Translations under genes and position numbers: made by a program
The notes under the pieces: model-generated
What the model was told of the DNA's origin: nothing
What the model saw: the letters and a program-made list of their open reading frames with translations, nothing else
The model's database searches: none
Shown: piece by piece, positions 37,121-45,000 of the stretch
Layout of the letters: each line of letters opens with the position of its first letter
Numbering within the stretch: the stretch's first letter is position 1
Assembly: GCF_004341515.1 (NCBI RefSeq)
Contig: NZ_SLZF01000011.1
Location: 124,001-188,000, forward strand
From: Allobosea sp. BK604
GTDB lineage: Bacteria > Pseudomonadota > Alphaproteobacteria > Rhizobiales > Beijerinckiaceae
Direction: 5' to 3'
DNA: 64,000 nt

Positions 37121-37348
37121 GCTTGTGGGAACGTGACTCTCCGATGCTGAGACGCGTATCCGGCGGGTGTCGTGCGCGGAATGAGAAGACAGCGCACGGC
37201 TTCTGAGACAAATCCGGCTTTCCTGGGTTGGCTCTGCCATCCCGCCGGCCCGGTTCGCATGCGCCTCGACCGCCCGGCGCGATGCCGGGCTGTCATTCCA
37301 CCCCATCTCGCGCCAAAGCATCTGAGCTTCGCCTATCAGGACAGGATC

Positions 37349-38074
37349 ATGGCCCCTCTGCCTCTCTTCTATTCCAGCATCACCGTGCTCGACCGCAACA
37401 CGCATCGCGAGGCGCGGCTCGCCCCGGCCGGGAAGCCCTATGCCTTCGCCGCGGGCGCCCATGTCCTGCCGGCGCTGATGCAGGAATTCGCGCCGGCCTG
37501 CCGCGACACGCCGATCCTGTTCCTGGAAGAGCCGGCCGGCGTCTCGCCGCTCTTCATGGTCGGGATGCGGTCCGGGGAAAATTGCTTCGTCGATGGCGAG
37601 GGGCGCTGGCGCGGCCATCACGCTCCGGCCTATCTGCGGCGCTATCCGTTCATCGGCGGCGAGGTTTCGGCGCAGCAGCAGGTCATCTGCGTCGATGGCG
37701 GATTCGCCGGGCTGCAAGGCACGGAAGGCGAGCGCCTGTTCAAGGAGGATGGCGAGCCGACCGAGGCGCTGCAGCGCGTCATCGCCTTTGTCGGCGAGTA
37801 TAGCGAGGCGGCCAAGGCCACCGCCGCCTTCACCGCCGAGCTCAAGGCCCTCGACCTGCTCCAGACGATCAATATCGAGATCCGCTCGCCCGATGGCACG
37901 AGCTCGAGCTTCTCCGGTTTCGCCGCCGTCAGCGAAGAGCGCCTCAACGCGCTGCCCGATGCGACGCTGCTCGAGCTCAAGCGCAAGGGCTATCTCGCGC
38001 CGATCTATGCGCATCTGATCAGCCTGGCGAATTTCGCCCAGCTCGGCGAGCGGGCAGTCGCGGCGCGCGCCTGA
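37349..38074 (+). CDS. SapC family protein
   Basis: 241-residue protein of the SapC family (named after an S-layer protein). Opening MAPLPLFYSSITVLDRNTHR, with the typical YPFIGG and GERLFKEDGEPT segments. It is predicted soluble without a signal peptide; function is unknown in most proteobacteria. ATG 37349 follows AGGACAGG; a longer frame back to 37172 runs over the ssb terminator region and is not conserved. It converges with poxB. Confidence 0.85.
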   Translation: MAPLPLFYSSITVLDRNTHREARLAPAGKPYAFAAGAHVLPALMQEFAPACRDTPILFLEEPAGVSPLFMVGMRSGENCFVDGEGRWRGHHAPAYLRRYPFIGGEVSAQQQVICVDGGFAGLQGTEGERLFKEDGEPTEALQRVIAFVGEYSEAAKATAAFTAELKALDLLQTINIEIRSPDGTSSSFSGFAAVSEERLNALPDATLLELKRKGYLAPIYAHLISLANFAQLGERAVAARA

Positions 38075-38125
38075 GCCGAGGCGCCGGACGACGCGCGAGC
38101 CCGGGCGCTGGCGCCTCCCGGCTCA
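38071..38125. terminator. Convergent hairpin spanning both stop codons
   Basis: CTGAGCCGAGGCGCC pairs with GGCGCCTCCCGGCTCAG (2-base bulge). The arms include the TGA of the SapC gene and the complement of the poxB TGA. It could terminate both transcripts; no T tract. Confidence 0.5.
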
Positions 38126-39856
38126 GCGCGGCAGCAGATTGACCTTGGCGAGGTCGATCACCTCGTCGCCGCGCCCGCTCATCACGGCGCGCAGCAGCCA
38201 GAGGCTGAAGCCCTTCACCTGCTCGAGCGCGATGGTCGGCGGCATGGAGAGTTCCTGCGTCGCCGTCACCACATCGAGCACGGCCGGGCCGTCATGGCCG
38301 AGCACGTCCGCGACCGCGCCGGGCAGGTCGCCTGGATCCTCGACCCTGACGCCGTGAATACCCATGGCGCGCGCCATCGCGGCGAAATCGGGATTGTCGA
38401 GCTCCGTCCCGAGCTCGACCAGACCTGCGGCCTTCATCTCCAGCGCGACGAAGCCGAGCACGCCATTGTTGAAGATCACGATCTTCACCGGCAGCCGCTG
38501 CTGCTTCAGCGTGATCAGATCGCCCATCAGCATGGTGAAGCCGCCATCGCCCGATAACGAGATCACCTGGCGGCCGGGCTGGGCCGCCTGGATGCCGATG
38601 GCCTGCGGCATGGCATTCGCCATCGAGCCATGCACGAGCGAGCCGATCATCCGGCGCTTGCCGTTCATCTTGAGATAGCGCGCGGCCCAGATCGTCGGCG
38701 TGCCGACATCGAAGGTAAAGGCCGCATCCTCTGCCGCAGCGTCGCTGACCAGCTTGGCGAGATATTGCGGGTGGATCGGCTTTCGCCCCGGCGTGCCGCG
38801 CGCGAGCGCATCGAGCCCGGCGCGCGACTGCTCGTAACGCGCAAGGCTCTCGTCGAGATGGCGTCGGTCCTGCTTCGGCGAGAGGCGGGGCAGCAGCGCC
38901 TCGATCGTCCTGCCGACATCGCCGACGACACCGAGATCGAGCTTGCAGCGCCGGCCGAGATTGGCCGGGCGGATATCGACCTGCGCGATCTTGATGCCGG
39001 TCGGCAGGAACTGCTTGTAGGGAAAATCCGTGCCGAGCATCAGCAGCAGGTCGCAGGCATGCATCGCCTCGTAGCCCGAAGCGAAACCTATGAAGCCGGT
39101 CATGCCGACATCGTAGGGATTGTCGTATTCGACATGGTCCTTGCCGCCGAGCGCATGGACGATCGGGCTCTTGAGCGCCTCGGCGAGCTGCATGAGCTGC
39201 GCATGCGCGCCGGCGCAGCCGCGCCCGCAGAACAGGGTGACGCGCTTGGCCTCGTCGAGCAGATCGGCCAGCGCATCCACCTGCTCTGCGGCTGGCGTCA
39301 CGACGGGCGAGGGCGGTACGAGGCCTGCGGCCGGTGAGACGGCACGCTCGGGCGCCGGCTTCAGCGCGACATCGCCCGGGATCACCACGACGGCGACGCC
39401 GCGCTCGCCGATAGCGGCGCGGATCGCGTTCTCGATCACATAGGGCATCTGGCTGGGGTCGGAGACGAGTTCGCAATAGACGCTGCATTCCTGGAACAGG
39501 TTCTGCGGATGCGTCTCCTGGAAATAGCCGCCGCCGATCTCCGCCGATGGGATCTGGGCGGCGATGGCGAGAACCGGCGTCCGGCTGCGCTGGGCATCGT
39601 AGAGCCCGTTGATCAAGTGCATGTTGCCGGGGCCGCAGGAGCCGGCGCAGACGGCGAGCTTGCCGGTGACCTGCGACTCGCCGGCCGCGGCGAAGGCCGC
39701 GACCTCCTCGTGCCGCACATGGACCCAGTCGATCCGGCCGTTCCGGCGCAGCGCCTCGGTCAGCCCGTTCAGGCTGTCACCGACGATGCCGTAGATGCGC
39801 TCGACCCCGACCTGGCCGAGCGTTTCGACGATCAGTTCCGCGACGTTTCGTGACAT
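38123..39856 (-). CDS. poxB: Thiamine pyrophosphate-dependent pyruvate dehydrogenase (quinone), PoxB type
   Basis: 577-residue ThDP/FAD enzyme of the pyruvate oxidase family, which in E. coli decarboxylates pyruvate to acetate and CO2 and passes electrons to ubiquinone. The N-terminal ThDP domain has GIVGDSLNGL and the catalytic Glu in VRHEEVAAFAAAGE. The C-terminal ThDP motif is SGDGGFTMLMGD followed by FNN. Start is ATG 39856 with GGAG upstream on the minus strand. Its 5' region contains two strong hairpins. Confidence 0.9.
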   Translation of the reverse strand: MSRNVAELIVETLGQVGVERIYGIVGDSLNGLTEALRRNGRIDWVHVRHEEVAAFAAAGESQVTGKLAVCAGSCGPGNMHLINGLYDAQRSRTPVLAIAAQIPSAEIGGGYFQETHPQNLFQECSVYCELVSDPSQMPYVIENAIRAAIGERGVAVVVIPGDVALKPAPERAVSPAAGLVPPSPVVTPAAEQVDALADLLDEAKRVTLFCGRGCAGAHAQLMQLAEALKSPIVHALGGKDHVEYDNPYDVGMTGFIGFASGYEAMHACDLLLMLGTDFPYKQFLPTGIKIAQVDIRPANLGRRCKLDLGVVGDVGRTIEALLPRLSPKQDRRHLDESLARYEQSRAGLDALARGTPGRKPIHPQYLAKLVSDAAAEDAAFTFDVGTPTIWAARYLKMNGKRRMIGSLVHGSMANAMPQAIGIQAAQPGRQVISLSGDGGFTMLMGDLITLKQQRLPVKIVIFNNGVLGFVALEMKAAGLVELGTELDNPDFAAMARAMGIHGVRVEDPGDLPGAVADVLGHDGPAVLDVVTATQELSMPPTIALEQVKGFSLWLLRAVMSGRGDEVIDLAKVNLLPR

Positions 39857-40306
39857 TGCTGCTTGCTCCGCATGGTTCGCGAGACGCGTCCGGCACGGTT
39901 CTGGCCGCGGAAACGTCGAAGGCTGCTGACCGACGGCGGCCTGCGCCGGCCGCCGTCGGGACACAAGGCCTGTCTCCGGTGGAGACCGGCCTCGCGGACT
40001 TGCTGAACTGGTAGCGACGAGACGGGAGTCGCGCAGTCGGACACAGGTTTGCCCAGCTCATACGAAGGGATGAGCGAAGCGATGGCACGGTCAGCGCCGC
40101 CGCCGATCACCCCGCCGAAGCGCCGGCCCGCGATCATTGGAGGCGATCTGCGCTCTGGCCGCAAGACATGGGTATTTTCGGCCGCCGGCGCGCGCTTGCA
40201 CGCTGCCTCAACCTTGCCGTGCGCTGGCATGGCGCTTGCCTCGTCCCTGGCGTATCGTCCGGCCTCGTTATTTCTGAGGCCAATGATTTCAGTCAGGGAG
40301 CCGGAA
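39857..40306. other. Divergent region poxB / substrate-binding protein
   Basis: 450 bp with no convincing gene. It contains two strong palindromes: CCGACGGCGGCC / GGCCGCCGTCGG (39930-39959), and AGGCC-T-GTCTCC / GGAGAC-C-GGCCT (39966-39990). Both lie within the putative 5' leader or promoter of poxB. The plus-strand frame open across this region lacks conserved sequence before residue MPTRRAF. Confidence 0.55.
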
Positions 40307-41896
40307 ATGCCGACACGACGCGCTTTTATGGCGGGCGGAGCCGCTGCGCTCGCCATATCCAAACCTTCGATCAGCCTCGCCGCCGACAAACGGGTGGTGA
40401 AATTCGTGCCGCAGGGCGATCTTGCCGTGGTCGATCCGATCTGGACGACCGCGACCGTGACCCGCAACCACGCCTTCCTCGTCTATGACACGCTGTTCGG
40501 GCAGGACGAGAGCTATCGGGCCCAGCCGCAAATGGCCGCCGGCGCCACGAGCGTTGCGGATGGCAAGGTCTGGACGATCACGCTGCGCGACGGGCTGAAA
40601 TTTCATGATGGCGCGCCGGTGCTGGCGCGCGATTGCGTCGCCAGCCTGAAGCGCTGGGGCAAGCGCGATTCCTTCGGCCAGACGCTGATGGGCGTCACCG
40701 ACGAGCTCTCCGCCGTCGACGACAAGACCTTGCGCTTCCGGCTGAAGCAGGCGTTCCCGCTGCTGCCGGACGCCTTGGCGAAGATGACCGCCTTCGTGCC
40801 CGCGATCATGCCGGAACGGCTCGCCAATATCGACGCCTTCACCCAGATCAACGAGGTCGTCGGCAGCGGTCCGTTCCGCTTCGTGGCCTCCGAGCGGCAA
40901 TCGGGCAGCCGGGCAGTCTATGAAAAATTTGCCGGCTATGTGCCGCGCTCGGACGGCAAGCCAGGCCGCACCGCCGGGCCGAAGATCGTGCATTTCGAGC
41001 GGGTCGAGTGGCATACGCTGCCCGATCCGGCGACGGCGGCGGCAGCGCTGCAGAGCGGCGAGATCGACTGGGTCGAGCAGCCGATCCCGGACATGCTGCC
41101 GATCCTGGCGAAGAACCCCGACATTGCGGTCGAGATCAAGGAGACGACCGGCTCGATCGCGATCATGCGGATGAACCATCTGCATCCGCCCTTCGACAAT
41201 CCGGCGATCCGCCGGGCGATCCTGCTCGCGGTCAACCAGGCCGATTTCATGGAGGCGGTCGGCGGACCGGACAAGAAGCTCTGGCGCACCGGGGTCGGCG
41301 TCTTCCCGCCGGATACGCCGATGGCTGGTGATGCCGGCATGGAGGTGCTGAACTCGCCGCGCGATCTCGCCAAGGCCAAGCAGTCGCTGGCGGAGGCCGG
41401 CTACAAGGGCGAGAAGGTCGTGGTGCTCGGCGTCAGCGACCTCGCCAATCTCAAGGCGGAATGCGAGGTCGGCGCCGACATGCTGACCAGGCTCGGCATG
41501 AATGTCGACTACCAGGTCATGGACTGGGGCACGGTCGTCACCCGCCGCGCCAAGAAGGAGCCGCCGGGGCAGGGCGGCTGGAACGTGTTCTACACCGGCT
41601 GGAACGGCATCGACATCCTCGATCCGGTCGGACATCTCTCGATCCGCGGCAATGGCTCGGCTGCCTGGCCGGGCTGGCCGGAGGCGCCGAAGATCGAGGC
41701 GCTGCGCGATGCCTGGATGGCGGCGCCGGATCTTGCTGCCCAACAGAAGATCGCGGCCGAGATCCAGAAGCAGGTCATGGTCGACGTGCCCTACATTCCG
41801 CTCGGCCAGTATTTCCAGCCGGTCGGCTATCGGCGCACGCTGGAGGGCGTGCTGCCGAGCTTCCCGACCTTCTGGAACGTGAAAAGGGCGGGCTGA
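40307..41896 (+). CDS. ABC transporter substrate-binding protein, family 5 (oligopeptide/dipeptide type), Tat-exported
   Basis: 529-residue periplasmic binding protein (SBP_bac_5). The Tat-like signal MPTRRAFMAGGAAALAISK is followed by the family patterns TVTRNHAFLVYDTLFGQDES, VWTITLRDGLKFHDGAPV and AAALQSGEIDWVEQP. The ligand is a peptide or other organic solute. No permease or ATPase gene is adjacent, so it is an orphan subunit here. ATG 40307 is preceded by AGGGAG. It is followed by repeat R4. Confidence 0.92.
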   Translation: MPTRRAFMAGGAAALAISKPSISLAADKRVVKFVPQGDLAVVDPIWTTATVTRNHAFLVYDTLFGQDESYRAQPQMAAGATSVADGKVWTITLRDGLKFHDGAPVLARDCVASLKRWGKRDSFGQTLMGVTDELSAVDDKTLRFRLKQAFPLLPDALAKMTAFVPAIMPERLANIDAFTQINEVVGSGPFRFVASERQSGSRAVYEKFAGYVPRSDGKPGRTAGPKIVHFERVEWHTLPDPATAAAALQSGEIDWVEQPIPDMLPILAKNPDIAVEIKETTGSIAIMRMNHLHPPFDNPAIRRAILLAVNQADFMEAVGGPDKKLWRTGVGVFPPDTPMAGDAGMEVLNSPRDLAKAKQSLAEAGYKGEKVVVLGVSDLANLKAECEVGADMLTRLGMNVDYQVMDWGTVVTRRAKKEPPGQGGWNVFYTGWNGIDILDPVGHLSIRGNGSAAWPGWPEAPKIEALRDAWMAAPDLAAQQKIAAEIQKQVMVDVPYIPLGQYFQPVGYRRTLEGVLPSFPTFWNVKRAG

Positions 41897-41901
41897 GCGC
41901 T

Positions 41902-42060
41902 CTTGCGAGCACCCGAGTCTTGCCTTCGGCAAGCCCGAGCACAGGCTCGGCGAGGCAATCCAGGGGCCGCCGGCCGCTGCCCTGGCTGGTGGCGGCATTC
42001 GGCTGCCATGGCGGGAGATTCCCCGGATTGCTTCGTCGCTTGCGCTCCTCGCAATGACGG
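41902..42060. repeat. Palindromic intergenic repeat family R4, copy 2
   Basis: TTGCGAGCACCCGAGTCTTG at the left and GCTCCTCGCAATGACGG at the right, with GGATTGCTTCGTCGC inside. It matches the copy at 26490-26606, with extra sequence in the middle. It fills the gap between the binding-protein gene and the VOC gene. Confidence 0.72.
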
Positions 42061-42082
42061 CCTTTGGGCCGGAAAGGGCTGC

Positions 42083-42556
42083 TCAGCCCTTGTAGGCCTC
42101 TTCGATCTTGGCGATGTCGATCTTCGTCATCTTCATCATCGCCTGCGCCACCCGGCCGGCCTTCGCCGGGTCGGGATCGGACATCCGTTGCAGCAGGATC
42201 GTCGGCGTGACCTGCCAGGAGAGGCCGAAACGGTCCTTGAGCCAGCCGCATTGGCTGTGCTCGCCGCCGCCCTCGACCAGCTTGTTCCAGTAATGGTCGG
42301 TCTCGGCCTGATCAGCGCAATGGATGACGAAGGAGACCGCTTCGTTGAGCTTGAAATGCGGCCCGCCATTGAGCGCGATGAATTCGATGCCTTCGAGCTC
42401 GAAGGAGACGGTGAGCACGCTGCCCTTCGGCCCCGGCCCGCCATCGCCGCAGCGCATGACCTTGCCCGCCTTGGCGTTCTTGAAGACGGAAACATAGAAA
42501 TTGACGGCCTCTTCGGCCTGGCTATCGAACCAGAGGAAGGGAGTGATCTTCTGCAT
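42083..42556 (-). CDS. VOC/PhnB-like protein (3-demethylubiquinone methyltransferase-like fold)
   Basis: 157-residue protein of the PF06983 type: MQKITPFLWFDSQAEEAVNF, then the strand GSVLTVSFELEGIEFIALNG, then HYWNKLVEGGGEHSQCGWLK and FGLSWQVTP. This is a vicinal-oxygen-chelate-fold protein without the full metal site; it is not a methyltransferase despite the database name. It is part of a common module with an SRPBCC protein and an ArsR regulator just upstream. ATG 42556 follows AGGAGAGAC. Confidence 0.88.
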   Translation of the reverse strand: MQKITPFLWFDSQAEEAVNFYVSVFKNAKAGKVMRCGDGGPGPKGSVLTVSFELEGIEFIALNGGPHFKLNEAVSFVIHCADQAETDHYWNKLVEGGGEHSQCGWLKDRFGLSWQVTPTILLQRMSDPDPAKAGRVAQAMMKMTKIDIAKIEEAYKG

Positions 42557-42579
42557 CTGCGTCTCTCCTGTGGGGGTTA

Positions 42580-42645
42580 GCGCATCGGCCCGAAACGTGG
42601 GTTGCGATTTCGGAAAAGCCGATGCGAAACAAGAAGCTGGATCAG
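42580..42645. repeat. Palindromic repeat family R3, copy 3
   Basis: GCGCATCGGCCCGAAACG, ATTTCGG, GCCGATGCG and AACAAGAAGCTGGATCA match copy 1 at 12490. It ends against the stop codon of the SRPBCC gene. Confidence 0.78.
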
Positions 42646-43133
42646 GCTGCCTGCTGCGCGGCGAAGAGCGCGTCGAGCTGGTCATAGCTCGCGGCGACGC
42701 CGTCCTTCATGCCGCTCTGGAGCGCGCCGTCGCGCGCCTGCTGCGAGGCGTAGAGCACGGTCAGCGCCAGCTCGGTCTTGCCGGCTCTCTCGCTGAGCAC
42801 CAGCGTCGCCAGCGCTTCGCCGCCGGTCCAGTCCTCGTCGAAAAGCTCGGTGCGGACGATGCGCTCGGGCCTGACGATCTCGCGGAAGACGCCGCCCATG
42901 CCCATCTCGGCGCCCTCGGGTCCATGCCAGACCTGGCGAAAGCCGCCGCCGACCCGGAAATCGACCTCGCAGAATTCGAGCGACCAGCCCGGCGGGCCAT
43001 TGAGCCAGCGCTTCAGCAGTTCCGGCTGGTACATCGCCTCGAAGACGAGTTCCCGCGGGGCGTTGAACACGCGGGTCATCAGGATTTCGCGCGGGCTCGG
43101 CGTCGAGATCGCCAATTGGCCGACAGTCGTCAT
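42642..43133 (-). CDS. SRPBCC (AHSA1-type) domain protein
   Basis: 163-residue START-like/AHSA1 protein: MTTVGQLAISTPSPREILMT, RVFNAPRELVFEAMYQPELL, then the GGFRQVWHGPEG and WTGGEALATLVLSE strands. Such proteins bind hydrophobic ligands or act as Hsp90 co-chaperones; here it is part of an ArsR-SRPBCC-VOC module. ATG 43133 has AGGGAGA 7 bases upstream; the GTG at 43139 overlapping the arsR-like stop is an alternative. Confidence 0.88.
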   Translation of the reverse strand: MTTVGQLAISTPSPREILMTRVFNAPRELVFEAMYQPELLKRWLNGPPGWSLEFCEVDFRVGGGFRQVWHGPEGAEMGMGGVFREIVRPERIVRTELFDEDWTGGEALATLVLSERAGKTELALTVLYASQQARDGALQSGMKDGVAASYDQLDALFAAQQAA

Positions 43134-43135
43134 CG

Positions 43136-43510
43136 TCACTCTCCCTTGAGCTTGTCGATTGTTGGTTTCGGGGCTGCCTCACGCTGCGCCTTCATCTCCT
43201 CCAGCAACGCGTCGAGGCGCTGGAAGTTGGTCTCCCAGAGCTGGCGGTAGCGCTCGAGCCAGTCGGTGGCCTCGGCGAGCGGTTGCGCCTCCAGCCGGCA
43301 GGGCCTGCGCTGCGCATCGCGGCCGCGCGAGATCAGCCCGGCATGTTCCAGCACCTTGAGATGCTTCGAGATCGCCGGCTGGCTCATGGCGAAGGGCTGC
43401 GCCAGCTCGGTCACCGAGGCTTCGCCGAGCGCCAGCCGCGCCAGGATCGCCCGACGGGTCGGATCGGCGAGGGCGGCAAAGGTCGCATCGAGCTGGGTGG
43501 CCGGTGTCAT
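43136..43510 (-). CDS. ArsR family transcriptional regulator
   Basis: 124-residue winged-helix repressor. DPTRRAILARLALGEASVTE and FAMSQPAISKHLKVLEHAGL form the helix-turn-helix. The CxC-type metal motif of true arsenic sensors is absent, so it probably responds to another signal. The stop overlaps the region where the SRPBCC gene starts, so the two are translationally close. A palindrome 10 bases upstream of its ATG (43521-43539) is a good candidate for its own operator. Confidence 0.92.
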   Translation of the reverse strand: MTPATQLDATFAALADPTRRAILARLALGEASVTELAQPFAMSQPAISKHLKVLEHAGLISRGRDAQRRPCRLEAQPLAEATDWLERYRQLWETNFQRLDALLEEMKAQREAAPKPTIDKLKGE

Positions 43511-43520
43511 TTAAGAACCT

Positions 43521-43539
43521 ATTGGTTATATAACCCAAT
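43521..43539. promoter_or_regulatory. Palindrome in the arsR-like promoter, putative autoregulatory operator
   Basis: ATTGGTTATATAACCCAAT, nearly a perfect inverted repeat, ends 10 bases upstream of the start codon of the ArsR-like gene. AT-rich palindromes at this position are typical ArsR-family operators. Confidence 0.65.
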
Positions 43540-43687
43540 GGATATGTATGGCGTGACACCCTGTCAAGCCCAGGAGCGCGATTTTGGCTCCGAACGGATC
43601 CGCCCCGATGGCATGCGATGGCGGCAACGCCGCCTGCCTCCGGCTCGGCTTGCCCCGGCCATCCTTCTCCGCGAATGTGCCGCCACC

Positions 43688-44803
43688 ATGAGCACAACCG
43701 ACCCGTCTCCCGCCGCGCTCTCCGTCTGGATCGCGCTCGAAAGCCCCACCAACCACGCTCCCGGCGTCAACGGCATGATGGACCTCGTCGCGAACGAGGT
43801 CGCAGGCCTGCCGATCGCGGTCGAGCGCATTCCCGGCCGCGACGGGCTCGGCGACGCGCTGATCCTGCGGGCCGGGCTCGACAATGGCGAGAAGGCGGTG
43901 GCGTTGATGTCGCATCTCGACACGGTTCATCCGGTCGGGACGAGCGCCAAGGATCTGCCGGTGCGGATCGACGGCGACAGGCTCTACGGGCCGGGCGTCT
44001 ATGACATGAAGGGCGGCGCCTGGCTGGCGCTGCAGGCCTTCAAGGATGTGGCCAAGGCGGGCTCGGCCAAGCGACCGCTTACCTTCCTGTTCACGCCGGA
44101 CGAGGAGATCGGCTCGCCGACGACGCGATCGGTGATCGAGGATATCGGCCGCCAATCCAGGGCCGTGCTGGTCACCGAGCCGGCGCGCGAGGGCGGCAAG
44201 ATCGTCACGGCGCGCAAGGGCGTCGGCCGCTTCGAGGTCAAGATCGAGGGAAGGCCGTCGCATTCCGGCTCGCGCCATGCCGATGGCCGCAGCGCTATCC
44301 GCGAGGCGGCACACCAGATCCTGGCGGTCGAGGGCATGACCGATTATTCGCGCGGCATCACCACGAGCGTCGCGCTGGTCGGCGGCGGTACCGCAGCCAA
44401 CGTCATCCCGCAGCATGCCTGGTTCAGCGTCGACCTGCGCGTCACGAGCCTCGCCGATGGTGTGGCGATGGAGAACCTGATCCTCGGCCTGAAGCCGCGC
44501 GATCCGGACGTGAAGGTCACCGTCTCCGGCGGCATGAACCGGCCGCCCTACGAGAAGTCTGCCGATGTTGCCAGCCTGTTCGAGATGGCCCGTGGCATCG
44601 CGGCCGGAATCGGCTTCGAGCTCCAGGATTGCCCGATGACCGGCGGCGGCTCGGATGGCAATTTCACTGCGGCGCTTGGCGTGCCGACGCTGGACGGGCT
44701 CGGCATCGATGGCGATGGCGCGCATACCCTCGGCGAATATGCGCTGATCTCCTCGATCACCCCGCGCCGGGCGCTGATCAAGGGCCTGCTCGAGACGATC
44801 TGA
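43688..44803 (+). CDS. M20 family metallopeptidase, carboxypeptidase G2-like
   Basis: 371-residue zinc peptidase related to glutamate carboxypeptidase (CPG2). Metal-site motifs are MSHLDTVHPVG (His), YGPGVYDMKGG (Asp bridging), FTPDEEIGSP (Glu-Glu) and DGDGAHTLGEYA (C-terminal His). The GGTAANVIPQHAWFSVDLRV segment is the dimerisation-domain junction. No signal peptide is seen. ATG 43688 starts MSTTDPSPAALSVWIALES; the frame is open far upstream but without conservation. It is followed by palindromic element R5. Confidence 0.9.
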   Translation: MSTTDPSPAALSVWIALESPTNHAPGVNGMMDLVANEVAGLPIAVERIPGRDGLGDALILRAGLDNGEKAVALMSHLDTVHPVGTSAKDLPVRIDGDRLYGPGVYDMKGGAWLALQAFKDVAKAGSAKRPLTFLFTPDEEIGSPTTRSVIEDIGRQSRAVLVTEPAREGGKIVTARKGVGRFEVKIEGRPSHSGSRHADGRSAIREAAHQILAVEGMTDYSRGITTSVALVGGGTAANVIPQHAWFSVDLRVTSLADGVAMENLILGLKPRDPDVKVTVSGGMNRPPYEKSADVASLFEMARGIAAGIGFELQDCPMTGGGSDGNFTAALGVPTLDGLGIDGDGAHTLGEYALISSITPRRALIKGLLETI

Positions 44804-44809
44804 CATCGT

Positions 44810-44895
44810 CCTTCTCCCGCACCAAAGTCGGGTGTTCCCGACTTTGGCAGGTCTATCTGCCCATCTCGGGCAAGCCCGGGATGGGTGGGAGAAGG
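44810..44895. repeat. Cruciform-type palindromic element R5
   Basis: Outer arms CCTTCTCCC (44810-44818) and GGGAGAAGG (44887-44895) enclose two further hairpins. One is a perfect 11-bp stem CCAAAGTCGGG / CCCGACTTTGG (44822-44847); the other is a CCCATC-CGGGC / GCCCGG-GATGGG stem. It lies between the M20 peptidase and the MetX-like gene. It may also act as terminator. Confidence 0.75.
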
Positions 44896-45000
44896 GACGT
44901 CTGCGGCGACGGGAAGCGCGTTTCCGTCTTCCGCCTTTCACCCAAATCCGCTCTGATGCCCGCCAAGGCCGCCTGACGGCCGTGCCTGGGAGGGCGATGC

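Noticed and set aside
40307..41896. Part of a complete dpp/opp peptide transporter operon
   Set aside because: No permease or ATPase gene lies on either side; only the binding protein is present.
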